From: Dermatemys mawii
Taxonomy: Eukaryota; Chordata; Testudines; Dermatemydidae
Length of the DNA stretch: 64,000 bases
Direction of reading: 5' to 3'
Assembly (NCBI GenBank): GCA_007922305.1
Contig: ML677341.1
Coordinates: 66,042,064 to 66,106,063 of the forward strand
Part shown: positions 43,362-54,234 of the stretch, piece after piece
Layout of the letters: each line of letters begins with the position of its first letter
How positions within the stretch are numbered: position 1 is the first letter of the stretch
The notes under the pieces: generated by a model
What the model was told of the DNA's origin: nothing
The model's database searches: none
Seen by the model: only the letters and a program-made list of their open reading frames with translations
Made by a program: the position numbers and the translations under genes

Positions 43362-43951
43362 CAGAGGTGGGCAAACTATGGCCCACGTGACCATCCTGCC
43401 CAGCCCCTGAGCTTCCAGCCAGGGAGGCTAGCCCCCAGCCCCTTCCCTGCTGTCCCTCCTCCCCTGCAGCCTCAGCTCGCCATGCCGCCAGCGCTCTGGG
43501 CAGCACAGTGGCGTGGCTCGCTGCAGCCTGGTGGTGTGGCTGCCAGTCCTGCCACTCTGAGTGGCACGGGAAATGTGCGGGAGTGAGGAGAGAAGGGGCA
43601 AGGACTCCCAGGGGGCAGTCAGGAGACAGGTAACAGGGGCAGTTGGATAGGCATGGGAGTCCCAGGGGGCCTATCAAGGGGCAGAGGTGTGGATAGGGGT
43701 TGGGGCAGTCATGTGACAGGGAGCACTGACTAAGGCATGGGGTCTCAGTGGGGTAGTTAGGGGAAGGGGGTCCTGGGAGGGGGCAGTCAGGGGACAGAGG
43801 GGTTGGATGGGTCAGGGGTTCTGAGGGGGGGAATCAGGGGGAGGGGGAGGGGGCCAGGCTGTTTGGAGAGGCACAGCCTTCCCTACCCAGCCCTCCACAG
43901 AGTTTCACAACCCCGATGTGGCCCTAGGGCCAAAAAGTTTGCCTATCCCTG
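43362..43951 (-). mobile_element. hAT-type MITE, GGGCAAAC family
   Basis: 590 bp with ends CAGAGGTGGGCAAAC and GTTTGCCTATCCCTG, and a perfect 8-bp duplication AGCTAGGG at 43354-43361 and 43952-43959. Same orientation as the copy at 41675. G-rich interior with CAGTCAGGGGACA repeats. The frame at 43234-43677 is composition-driven. Confidence 0.9.
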
Positions 43952-43959
43952 AGCTAGGG

Positions 43960-46900
43960 TGTTTGGTTGATTGTTACAAAAATGGGATGGGGTGGAAGGC
44001 TGGTGGTCATAGTGTTATTTGAATCAATTCTGGAAAGGAGTTGTCAAAATACAGCAAATCATTAGTAATTTGTGGATGCTTGGGAAACAATACTGAACTC
44101 TTTAAGAAATATATTCCCTGGCCAAGAGCTTTCCAGCAATTAGGGGTTGTCAGAGTGCAAGGAAGTGCTAGTTATGTATCCTGCACTGGGACTTTGAGGG
44201 GCAGGGATGGAAAGAATTAAGAAAGGCTCAGTTACGCTGTCCATATATTCCCCTCGGTAGCTGGATAAACCTGCTTTACATCTATTTAGCAGCACAAAGC
44301 AACCTTAACCGGGCCAATAATTTGGGCAAAGGCCCCCCCTCCTCCACTCATTCCATTAGACAAGTAAAACACTGTGCTAACCTGCCAATAAGTGCAGCAT
44401 ACTTTTCAAGAACAAAGTAAAAACATTTCCATCAAAAGGCACTTCATGTTTTTGCCAAAAGCTATGGCTTCTCTCCTTGGTTATGAAAAAAAGAATTTTG
44501 CTTAAATGAGAAAATACACAAATAAATCCTCCAGTCTCTCACCCCTCCTTTTTGTGAGCACCTCACTGAAAGCATGTCTGAAATGCCATTGTATTCTGTT
44601 CCTGATTTTAAATAGCACTTTGAAAATATTAGTATTCTCAGTAGTACAAAAACTATGTACATCAGTTCAAATACTGGATAGCGCACTGGATTAAACAAGA
44701 TTTATGCATTGTAGAAAGTGTCTTGAAAAAGTTCCCAAGGGACATCTGAAATTCGTGCTTTTAATCTTTCATTGGATGAACTGGCCCTAAAAACTCACTT
44801 AACCTGTCTTGAATACTCAGAACTGCTTCAGAATATTAACTAGTCAACACACTCAAAGAACTGAAAGTTTCAACTATACATGTACGTGACACTTCCTCTA
44901 GAATTGTTCCCATAAAGCACAGAGACAGAAGAACACACTTTTTGCTTCAAGTTGAAACGATCACTTTAAACACCATGTTTTGTACCGAATTAACTCTCTC
45001 TCCCTTCACAACTGTGACTCTTTGACCAGAGGAACCATTGTCAGGGAGCAGATTTTAAAATCCTTTTTCTAGCTTGCACGAGTCCATGATAAACTTTAAG
45101 AATTGAGTTTACTACTGTTTCTTTTCTCCCCTCTCTCCATTTTTCCTTCTCCTCCATTCTCTATGATTTCATTATGTAGTACAGGGCAGACCATGTATGC
45201 AGCCAAAATAGCAGTGTCAAAGAAGATAAAGGGGCGTCATCAGCTTTCAGTCTAGACAATTTATAGAAAAGGAGTTTAATGTATATATTGTATAGTTTAA
45301 CATACTGCACATGCCCCCAAATTCCACAGCTAATTAAAATGAATTGTATTTTCCTACATTTTTTAAAAAATGTTTTCTCTTCCTATTCATTTTGAAAAAC
45401 TGGTATAAGCAAAAAGGAAAACAGACCAACAGATTATAGGTAGGAACAGCAAACTGTTAATTCTTTGTGTCAAGCCTAGAGGTATTTATGCAGGTCTCAA
45501 AACAGACTATAAACTTAAACATGTACTGAACTACGGTAATGAGATACAACAGTGTGATTTTTTAACAATGGATTTGCAACCTTAAATTTTAATCTCCTCA
45601 CTTTTGTAAATCTGTCAGTCCCTTAACATTATTTTAAAAAGATAAGTTCTCACTGAAAACTTAATAGAGCATTCTATTCAGAAGAGATCCTGCTGATATA
45701 CTTCCTATTTCATTTTTGTTCTAGCCTTTTTATAGTGATATTTGAATAAAAATAAGTTATTTACTTCTTAAAACTTTCTTTATCCTTGTGGTTTATTCTC
45801 CATCTGAAGTCATAATTTCCTTCTTGTGACATCACAATAATTTTTATAGCAGCCAATTGTGATTTTACAACAGGGGATTACAACTTCAAAAGAGAAATAA
45901 ACAGCAGGAGCAAAGGAAATCTTAAAATACAATTTACATACAAGTGCCACTAACAAAACAGGAGAAGATACATACAGAATATCTGTAATAAGGGCAGCTT
46001 TTTCTCTAAGTAGGATACATTACAAAGTTTCCAGCATGAATCAGAGTGGCTTTAAAATGTGGTCCTAATCTGAAAAACTACAATATTAATATAACATTTT
46101 CCTGAGCAACAGGAAACTAGGAAATAGCAACTGCCTATTTTCAGAAACACAATTATTTTAGCAACAAAAATACATCTGCACTACATTTTTAAAACTCCTG
46201 TTAACAGTGCAGAAGCAGCACAGTTCTAAAAGAGTAATCTAAATCCTATTCAAGTGCTCACATCATCAACATCAGAATTGTTAACTAAGTTCCCAACTAT
46301 ATGGACATATAGAAACAAATAGGTTCTACAGGAGTAACAAAGTGAATTTGAAAACATCTCAACTGCATAGATGACAACAGTAGCAGAATATAGTTGTCAG
46401 AATCTTTATTAATTTATATCACTGGTGACAATGCATGAGTCAGAAAGAAACCTGCCTGATTTTTAACTCCCATCTTGAATTTGAGATGTTGTCAGTAATT
46501 AAAACCATCTTTTTGTTCAAACTAAACAAATGGGATCTGGAATCACTGAGATATTGCATTGCAAACATGGAAGACCACAATGCCATATTTACAGGGTCAC
46601 TTTGCAAAGTAGATTTTTTCAAGAGAGCCTCATGAATTGTATAAGTGGCCAGATAAATATTAACAATTTTCTTTGGCAGCTAGCAAACTAAATAAAACTA
46701 ACTCAGATCTTTCTCTCCATTTGTCCACACCCTCAGCACTATGCTTATATATTACAAATAATCATTTTTTTTTAAACACAGCTGTTGGAAACAGTCCACC
46801 CTTTCAGATGTCAAAGTAGTTATTTCAGGAGTTACCCCAAAGCCTGAACTCAAGACATTTGACACTCCCAAAGCTTTCTCTCTGTATTGATAGTGAATCC

Positions 46901-47999
46901 ATATACCTATTCTGTGTTCTTTTATTCAGAAGTCATATTAATAGTGAAGTTCACATTACCTTATCACTAGACCTCACCCTTTTGCCTGCTATGCCACAAA
47001 ACCTAGCAATGTTATACATATTTTTGCATCTTTCCTCATGACAGAGATTTTGAGTTTTTAAAGACACAATTAAGTATTTTAATGGAGTCTCTAGAATTTT
47101 TTTTAAAAACTTTCTAATCCATTATCTCGTGATACCTTAAATCATTTTCCATCTCAATTTTGCCCTTTTCTGTGGGCAATTGGTGAAATTTTTCTTGTTT
47201 TGAACAGAGCTCATATTAACTTGGTTATTATTTTGTTTGCTTTATAATAATAAACAGGCTTGGCAGAAATCAACATAATATTGTTTATTTTTAAGCATAA
47301 TTTTTATATTTTTATCAATTTGCAATGTTCACAGCTGTCAGAAATTATGCGGGATCAGATAATAGGGAGGTTAGACAATTATTCAATAACAGTAGATGTT
47401 GAGACTTATAACTTTACAACTGTTAAAACACAGCTGTTACCTCACACCAGAATATACAAAATAAATATCCTTAATTCAAACTATAAAAAGTTGTCAAGCA
47501 GCATTTTTCTTACTTCACCTATCTGTTCAATTATTATCGATGGAAATATCTTTCACAGGTGTCTGTCCAAGAAAACCCACATTTATCAACATTTCCAGGC
47601 AAAAAAATCTAATCGTTACAAGTCTCCTACCAAAACATCAACAGCCCTAAACTGAATGGTGTTGGTTACTTTTAGGACCTAATGCAAATCCAGGGGAGGG
47701 ACTACAGTGCACCGTTTTTGTGAGCCTCACCAAAAGAGGTTTACAGATTATATAAAAATGGAACAGCAGCCTAGTAGATGGTTGTAATAATGAGATATTT
47801 TAGTGCCTGCATTTGTGGGGGGCAGGAGTGTCAACTATAAAAATATCTGTATAAAGAGTTTCTAACTCCCAGCAGTGTTTCTTTAAGTACCTAATGGGCC
47901 TGGGACTGATTTCCCCAGAGAAAGAGAACTCCCGAGCCCTTTTATTACTGCGCAAAGCTTAGGTGCTGCTATAGCTCCCGAGTCCCTACTTTCCCTGAG
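43960..47999. other. AT-rich repeat-poor block upstream of SOCS2
   Basis: 4 kb without recognised transposable elements, unlike the flanks. No coding exon was found: the open frames at 44462, 46435, 46859 and 47260 lack domains and splice support. 47260-47655 is a 131-codon frame rich in Ile, Asn and Lys, as AT-rich DNA gives by chance. It may hold regulatory DNA for SOCS2. Confidence 0.4.
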
Positions 48000-48619
48000 A
48001 AAAGGAAACAACATCAAGCGTAGAAAACGGCTGGGACGCCCAACTCCCGAGACGTGCAGGCAGGGCGAGGTTCCCCCCAGGTGAGGGCGATCCGCTTGAT
48101 GCGGGAGTCGGTCCAGAAGCGCCACCCGGCTCTTAAGGAGGGACCCTGTTTTGTATCCCGAAAAGCAGCGATCGCTCCCGAGCGGAGAAGAGGGTTTCCT
48201 GGGTCAATCGGCCCGGCCCTGAAGAGCGCCCCGCTACCGGGGCAGAGGTAACAGCTGGTCTCCGTGGGCTGCAGCCGCCCATGCGACGCGGGGGCAGAGG
48301 GCATGGGAGGGCGGCTCGACCCTACAGCGGCACCTGGCCCCGGGCTGTGTCCGTCGGCCACGCTGCGATCACAGCAGCCGCATGATGCGCTGCCTCGCCC
48401 GCCGCCCCCAGCCTATCCTCCTCGACCTCCGGCCGCGCCCCCACACCGCGTGGGCCCGAGGCCGGGGCTCCGCAGGGCGGCGATGCGCTGGGGTCGGGGG
48501 GATTCATTAGCCGCGGGAGGCCGAGCCCGCCCCCTAGCACGGTGGAGAAGGGGTCCGCGTTGGACCCCCGCCCCGCCGAGCTGGATGGGAGGGGCGGCTG
48601 CCGGGGCCGCTCCCCGCCT

Positions 48620-48643
48620 GGCGGCGGCGGCGGCGGCGGCGGC
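48620..48643. repeat. (GGC)8 trinucleotide run
   Basis: Eight perfect GGC units in the SOCS2 CpG island about 60 bp upstream of the STAT sites. It would be in the promoter or 5' UTR, depending on the start site. Confidence 0.9.
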
Positions 48644-48702
48644 TCCGGTCCGGCTCCCCTTCAGCGCGGAGGCGCCAGAGCTGGCGCTGTCACATGATGC
48701 GG

Positions 48703-48722
48703 TTCCTGGAAAGTTCCTGGAA
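48703..48722. promoter_or_regulatory. SOCS2: Paired STAT (GAS) sites at SOCS2
   Basis: TTCCTGGAA occurs at 48703-48711 and again at 48714-48722. Both fit the STAT consensus TTCNNNGAA favoured by STAT5, and their centres are 11 bp apart, about one helical turn, as needed for cooperative STAT tetramers. SOCS2 is a known STAT5 target induced by growth hormone and prolactin, so the site fits its feedback role. Occupancy is inferred. Confidence 0.75.
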
Positions 48723-48729
48723 AGCAGCC

Positions 48730-49125
48730 TGTGCAGTCACAGCGCGGGGAGGCGGGGGGCGTCCCGGGCGAAAGACGTGCACGCGGCCCCGGGCCGCCGC
48801 CGCGGGGGGGCGGCCGCTGTCCCGGCCACACGAGCCCGCTCCCCCAGCAGAGGCCTGCGCGCTGCGGACGAGAGGGGCTCCCCGTCGGCCTCCCGCTTCC
48901 GCGCGCCCCTCGCCCCGGGGGCCCGGCCCGGCGCCTCTTCCCGCCCCGCGCAGTAACCGCGCAGGGAATCAGAGCAACCTGCTCGCCCCCAACCTGAGCC
49001 CGCCCGGCGGCCCCCGCAGGCAGGGCTCTGGGGGCGGGCCCCCACCTGGTTTCTCCTTGGCTCCAAGTCCCCCGTCCCTGCCCCCGTCGCCCGGCTACTG
49101 ACCCGGGGACTCCGGGGAGGCGAAG
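48730..49125 (+). other. SOCS2: SOCS2 5' non-coding exon (approximate start)
   Basis: A consensus donor GAAG|GTAAGAG follows 49125, and a pyrimidine-rich acceptor ending CCGCTTGCAG lies at 49486, giving a 361-bp intron. The exon's 5' limit is unknown; I place it near the STAT sites. Human SOCS2 also has a non-coding leader exon. Confidence 0.5.
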
Positions 49126-49486
49126 GTAAGAGCCGGGCTCGGTTCCCCAGACGGTTCTGCTTCCTCTGCGGCCGCGCCAGGCGGCTTGTTGGTGGGGCCG
49201 CGTGTTCCTGGACAGCAACGACAGCGGCCGTGCCCTGGCCGGAGCGAGGCGGCCGCTCCGCTCCTTCCCCACGCGGGGGACTCGGCCCCTCAGCCGCAGC
49301 TGCGCCCCGGGGGCTCCTAGCCAGGCCTGCCGCCCCGGGAGAGGCGAGGCTCCGCTCCGAGCTGCCCCGTCTGCCTGCGGGTGGCTCCTTCCCCTACGGG
49401 GCGCGGGGTGAGGTCGCTCCGCCCGGGAAGCGGGGGAGCGCGGGCTGGGGCTCGGCGGTGGATCTCGCTCTCCTCTCCGCTTGCAG

Positions 49487-49762
49487 GCTGCGGCGGGCGA
49501 GCACGGGCGAGCGCCCCGAGCCAGGGGCTGGGGGCATGGCCGAGCGGCGCTGAAAGCTGGGCGCCGTGGGGCTGGAGCGGAGCCTTCCCAGGCTGTGACC
49601 GGCGGGTGACTTCTACCTCCCCGCAAATGACCCTGCGTTCTTCCGAGTCCTCGGATGGCGCGGAGCGGGCCGGGACCCAGTGGCGGGGTCCCGGGGCTGA
49701 GGTGACCGAGAGGGCTGCGGCGCAGCGCCTGGCCGCGGCCATGGAGGAGCTGAGGCGGGCAG
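49487..49762 (+). CDS. SOCS2: SOCS2 first coding exon
   Basis: The exon begins after the acceptor at 49486 with 140 nt of 5' UTR; the ATG is at 49627. The coding part is 45 codons plus one base, and the donor is GCAG|GTAAGC after 49762. N-terminal residues are variable relative to mammals, apart from MTLR and the Ala/Leu/Glu helix before the SH2 domain. Confidence 0.88.
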
Positions 49763-51765
49763 GTAAGCCAGCGGGTACGGGGACCGGCGCTTTTCCTGGG
49801 GGATCGGCCGGGCACATGTAGCGCCGGGCCGGGCTAGCAAAGGGCTTGGCCCGGGGCACTTGTCTGCCGCCGGCGGAGGTGGACTCGGCGTGGAGGTGCC
49901 TCAGCCTATCGCTGCCCCTTGTGGAGCCGGGCTGGCTTCCCCCGGCCCCTAGAGCCTGGCCAGGCGGCCGGCCAGCGGGAGCGTCCCGCATCTCCCCTGA
50001 GTGGCAAAATAAGCCGCGTACTAGCCCAAAGGCTGGGTTACACCCTCCCCCCCCCACTCCGCTTCCCCCGGCTAGCCCAGGCCCATTAGCCTTTCCGCCA
50101 GACAGCGGGGCGCGGGTGACTCGCGGGGAGCTGCCTTGCCCAGGCGCCCTTCCCTCGGGCTGCGGGCGCACTAGCAATGTGTAGCAATTTTGTGCGAACC
50201 CGCTCTCCATTGGGTTACCCAGCGCTGCGCGCTCTGGAACCACTTCGCTTTTAACGGTTGGTTAAAAAAATGGTTTGTCTTGCTGTGGTGATGGCTTCTA
50301 TACTAGAAACCAGCTCAGGGGGCTTTGTTTCCTGCCTCTGGCTTCAGGTAGAGGAGAAGGAAGAGACAAAACCTCAGTCCCATACGCAGCAATGAAGTGG
50401 GGAGGGGGAATCGATCCAATCGTAGATTACTGGGTTTCTATTTTTAAAATAAATTTTAAATTTTTTTTTAAAAAATCCTCAGTAACTTCAAGCTGTCTGT
50501 TTTAGAAAGATGGTATCCAGTGGAAAAACTATTCTTACAAATTCTCTGTGAGAACCATGTTTTTTGTTAGCAAGAGCTGCACTTTATGTATAAAATAAGC
50601 CTTAATAAACTCATGAAACATTTAAATATCATTGTTATCCCAGATGGAATTCAGAATTACTGCCCTGGGGGAAATAACTTGTTTAAAATAGTGTCAGACT
50701 TGAATTTCCCAAAGTCCAGAAGAGTTTAGCTTAGCCCTCCTGTTCCCATACAGTTTTTAAAACCTCTTCAGGTGTATTTATATCACTCAAATGTGGAAAA
50801 GGAAAAATAGCTCATCATACCGCTGTAGAAATTATTGGTTTTTAAAGTGAAGAATACTTGCAGATGACAACATGGATTTCCTTGTACTTGTACTGCCTTA
50901 TTTCCAACTAATTCAGGTATTTTGACATAAGCTAACCAGAATTATTAAAAGTAGAATCATTCTTGATGTAGTTTGATATGAACTTATTTGGGATGTTGTA
51001 CACAGTATGGTGCATGATAGTTTTGCCCTATAGTTGTCAGCAAATTTTGAAATCTAATACCTATTCACACAGGGCTACACATGGAAATAGTGACCTGACA
51101 GGGTCCTGGTGACACATTATACAATAAAATAAATATTTAATAGACATTCTACAATGCCTGCTTCTTGTCAAGTTATAGTACTTGCTTTTCCTAGTGATAA
51201 AGGAAATAAGATACTACAAATTTTTTTTTGCTATTTTTTTTATTTTTTTATTTATTTTTTTCTCGAGTAGGAAAAACAACAAAAAAACCATCTCCCTTTC
51301 CTAACAGGGTGGTACTGGGGCAGCATGAATGTTGCTGAAGCCAAAGAGAGATTACAAGATACTCCTGAAGGTACTTTCTTGGTTAGAGACAGCTCTCATT
51401 CAGAGTACCTACTGACCATCTCGGTAAAAACATCAGCTGGACCAACCAATCTGCGTATCGAGTATCAAGATGGCAAATTCAGACTGGACTCCATCATATG
51501 TGTCAGATCTCGACTTAAACAATTTGATAGCGTGGTCCATCTGATTGAATACTATGTTCTTACATGCAAGGATAGAAAAACTGAGACTGAAACTACATCA
51601 AATGGAACAGTGCATCTTTATTTGAACAAACCTCTCTATACTTCAACTCCATCTTTGCAACATCACTGTAGGATAACTATAAACAAATGTACAAATAAGA
51701 TCTTGGAACTGCCTTTACCAACAAGATTAAAAGAGTACTTGAAAGAGTATCAATACCAGGTATAA
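49627..51765 (+). CDS. SOCS2: SOCS2, suppressor of cytokine signalling 2
   Basis: Coding segments 49627-49762 and 51308-51765 join to 197 codons plus TAA (human: 198 residues). Residues 1-46 form the short N-terminal region with the extended SH2 helix (RLAAAMEELRRAG). The SH2 domain spans about 47-155: WYWGSMNVAEAKERL, FLVRDSS with phosphotyrosine-binding Arg72, and FDSVVHLIEYYV. The SOCS box is 158-197, with the elongin-binding SLQHHCRITINKC (Leu162, Cys166) and the Cul5-box LPLPTRLKEYLKEY. The product recruits an elongin B/C-Cullin5 ubiquitin ligase to phosphorylated receptors such as the growth hormone receptor. The start gives MTLR, as in mammals. The frame is intact, so the gene is expected to be functional. 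Confidence 0.97.
49763..51307 (+). other. SOCS2: SOCS2 intron
   Basis: A 1545-bp GT..AG intron. The first 490 bp are still CpG-rich, then AT-rich with a T-rich tract (51219-51262) before the acceptor CTTTCCTAACAG. No repeat or exon recognised. Confidence 0.75.
51308..51765 (+). CDS. SOCS2: SOCS2 second coding exon (SH2 and SOCS box)
   Basis: The acceptor is CCTTTCCTAACAG ending 51307. The first two bases complete a Gly codon and are followed by WYWGSM. The exon holds the whole SH2 domain and SOCS box, as in the mammalian gene. Stop TAA at 51763-51765. Confidence 0.97.
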
Positions 51766-52101
51766 ATATCTCTTCTAAATGTCTCACGTAGAGTAACTTT
51801 GAATGCAACTATTAAGATCAGCCAAAGAACTGAATATCCAGCTGTACAATTCAGCATAGACTGATCCTATTTTAATAAGAAATTAAATCTGAGTCGGTGA
51901 GAGGGGAGGTTTGGATTTAAAATGCCTCCAAATAAGGTTCTGCGCAGAGCCTTCCCAAATCATATTTTTGATGGGAGTGGAAGGGGTGAGGCTGCAGTCT
52001 CTTTAACAAGGTATGTTGGTATCCTTGGGATCCTATCCAAAATATACAGTGTTATGTTTGAAGAAAATGGTGTAGAGCACTGTAATGGCCACCACGTAAT
52101 A

Positions 52102-52607
52102 CAGGCATGGGCAAACTTTTTGGCCTGAGGGCCACATCGGGGTTGCAAAATTCTATGGAAGGTGAGGTAGGAAAGGCTGTAGCTTCCCAAATAGCCTGGC
52201 CCTGCCCCCTGTCAGAACCCCTCCCACTTCCCAACCCTTGACTGCTCTTATCCACCCACTGCTCCCCCTGAAACTCTGCCCCATCCAACCACTCCCTGTC
52301 CCCTAACTGCCCCCCAAGACTCTCTGCTCCTTATCCAAGCCCCCGAACTCCCTTACCATGCTGCTCAGAGCAGCATGTCTGGCTCCATGCAGCCCACCAG
52401 AGCTAGAGATGCTGCCCCGCAGGAGCACGCAGCCACGTTCCTGCAGAGCTGCCTGGCAGTAGCTACAGGCCAGAGTGCTGCCCGTGTGGCGCACTGAGGC
52501 TGTGGGGGAGGAGGGACAATGGGGGAGGAGTCAGGGGCAAAACTCCCTAGCCACAAGCTCAGGGGCTGTGCAGGAAGGGCCTGCGGGCCATAGTTTGCCC
52601 ACCCCTG
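52102..52607 (+). mobile_element. hAT-type MITE, GGGCAAAC family, in SOCS2 3' UTR
   Basis: 506 bp, ends CAGGCATGGGCAAAC and GTTTGCCCACCCCTG; flanking duplications ACGTAATA (52094-52101) and AAGTAATA (52608-52615) match at 7 of 8. It has the same orientation as the copy at 15482 and contains CATGCTGCTCAGAGCAGCATG. It would be transcribed as part of SOCS2 mRNA if the signal at 53240 is used. Confidence 0.85.
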
Positions 52608-53239
52608 AAGTAATATCTGAAGTTGTGATCCACAGGAAGTAAGAGGAACCCCAGCTTTAGGTTACAAGATAAGTAAATGGCCTCAATTGTCTGATTCCAA
52701 GGCTAGTTAGGTGCTGATGCTGGTTTGCTTTTGCACTGTTAAGTGGCTTGTGCTTGTGATTCTCTGACCAAACTTATGCAACTAATCAACCAAGCCAAAA
52801 AGCTATCAACGTCAGTTTAGTCTGTACTGAACCACAGTCCTGTGGGGTTTTTAGCTCTTGTATTTTTTTGCAAACACAAGAGTACTGCAGTAATCAAATT
52901 ACAAACTTTTTTCAAAATAAGCTTTTACAACTGGATTTAAGGGGAAACACTTCATTATCTTTCAGGGGACCTCTGTGTGTTGCTGATATGCCAGTTTGGT
53001 ATACCAGCATCTTTGCTGATGTGTTAACATCTTCCTTTCTTACTATTTAGCCTCTTTTGGATGAGGCCATAAACTCTACACTGCAGCTCTGCAGTTGCTT
53101 ACTTTAAATATCTAAGCATGAATATTAGCAGTTATGGCTGCCTTCTACAATGTAGAAGACTTTTTTTCAATTTGTTTCCTAAAACTGTGGGAAAGTTTGT
53201 TTATTCACTGCTGTAGCTGTCAGACTTCAGACTGTACTC

Positions 53240-53245
53240 AATAAA
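53240..53245 (+). terminator. SOCS2: SOCS2 polyadenylation signal
   Basis: AATAAA in the context GTACTCAATAAAGTGAACC, followed by a T-rich stretch (TTGTATTTCCTTC) about 20 bp on. It is the first strong signal after the stop codon outside the MITE that I noticed. Confidence 0.55.
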
Positions 53246-53265
53246 GTGAACCTAACTGCACAGGT

Positions 53266-53908
53266 TGTATTTCCTTCTAATTTGTGTTGAAACTTGCTAT
53301 TTGTCCAATAGTAATGGTTCCTGTGAACCTCTGTTGTTTCCACCTTTTTTATAAGCTACTGAACAAATATCAGATGGTTACATTATATTCATATTAGTGG
53401 AGTAAAGATGGTTTGATGAAATGGTGATAGAGAAAATAGCAAAGACGATACTTGTATTGCAGTAGCTCCCAGAAGCTGCAAACGGGATGAAGACGTACTC
53501 TGATAAATGTACGTACACACACAAAAGTAGGGTAATAGAAATATGTGGTTACATAGGGGAACTGATCCACAGCTTGTTGCTCAGTCATCACTTTTATAAA
53601 CAGGCAAAGGGTTAAGATTATTTTAATATTTGCTTTTTCAAATAGAGCCTGAACAAGAACTGCCAAGACTCAACATAAGCTAAAGCTGCTCATGTTGAAA
53701 TGCGAACAAAACAAACCGGGGTTCTTATTTTTGAGCAAAACTCCTTTATGCTACTGTTCAGACCCATTATCCACTAATCTAAAGAGACTTCAGGCTATAT
53801 GACAAGAATCCCCCAACTCAGTCTCCAAGACCCACTAGAAGTTTTTTTGTATTTGATTTCCTAGAAGTGTGCATGAGTAGCGATCTCTGATGCCATCATG
53901 CCTCCTTG
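53266..53908. other. Intergenic, nothing recognised
   Basis: No gene or repeat recognised. Confidence 0.4.
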
Positions 53909-53916
53909 ATCTAACC

Positions 53917-54226
53917 CAGGGGTTAGCAGCCTTTCAGTAGTGGTGTGTCGAGTCTTCATTTATTCACTCTCATTTAAGGTTCCGTGTGCCAGTAATACAT
54001 TTTAATGTTTTTAGAAGGTCTCTTTCTATGTCTTTAATATATAACTAAACTAGTGGTGTATGTAAAGTAAATAACATTTTAAAAATTGTTTAAGAAGCTT
54101 CATTTATAATTAAATTAAAATGCAGAGCCCCTCAGACCCGTGGCCAGGACCCAACCAGTGTGACTGCCACTGAAAATCAGCTCGCATTCTGCCTTTGGCA
54201 CGTGTGCCATAGGTTGCCTACCCCTG
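53917..54226 (+). mobile_element. hAT-type MITE, GGTTGCC family
   Basis: 310 bp, ends CAGGGGTTAGCAGCC and GGTTGCCTACCCCTG; flanking duplications ATCTAACC (53909-53916) and GTCTAACC (54227-54234) match at 7 of 8. Related to the element at 1265-1572 over its full length in inverse orientation. Better preserved at the ends. Confidence 0.85.
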
Positions 54227-54234
54227 GTCTAACC

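Larger units (their letters stand above)
48000..50250 (+). promoter_or_regulatory. SOCS2: SOCS2 CpG-island promoter
   Basis: 2.2 kb of very GC-rich, CpG-dense DNA covering the SOCS2 5' region, first exons and the beginning of the last intron. It includes a (GGC)8 run at 48620-48643 and paired STAT sites at 48703-48722. No TATA box is obvious, as usual for CpG-island promoters. Long open frames here on both strands result from base composition. The start site is not determined; a divergent antisense RNA exists in human at this position, but nothing in the sequence tests that. Confidence 0.75.
51766..53265 (+). other. SOCS2: SOCS2 3' UTR
   Basis: From the stop to about 20 bp beyond the AATAAA at 53240-53245 (AGTACTCAATAAAGTG...). 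It contains a hAT MITE at 52102-52607. The poly(A) site is predicted; an earlier or later one is possible. Confidence 0.6.

Noticed and set aside
47260..47655. 131-codon frame upstream of SOCS2 as a possible small gene
   Set aside because: Ile/Asn/Lys-rich as expected of AT-rich DNA; no signal, domain or splice evidence.
48264..48956. 230-codon plus-strand frame upstream of SOCS2
   Set aside because: It runs through the (GGC)8 run and the STAT sites; low-complexity Pro/Ala/Arg text; in the promoter region.
48661..49815. 384-codon open frame on the minus strand of the SOCS2 CpG island
   Set aside because: Arg/Pro/Gly/Ala-rich composition, no domain, and it overlaps well-supported SOCS2 exons. 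Long stop-free frames are expected in such GC-rich DNA.
49317..50243. 308-codon minus-strand open frame
   Set aside because: Same composition effect, antisense to SOCS2 exon and intron; no recognisable motif.
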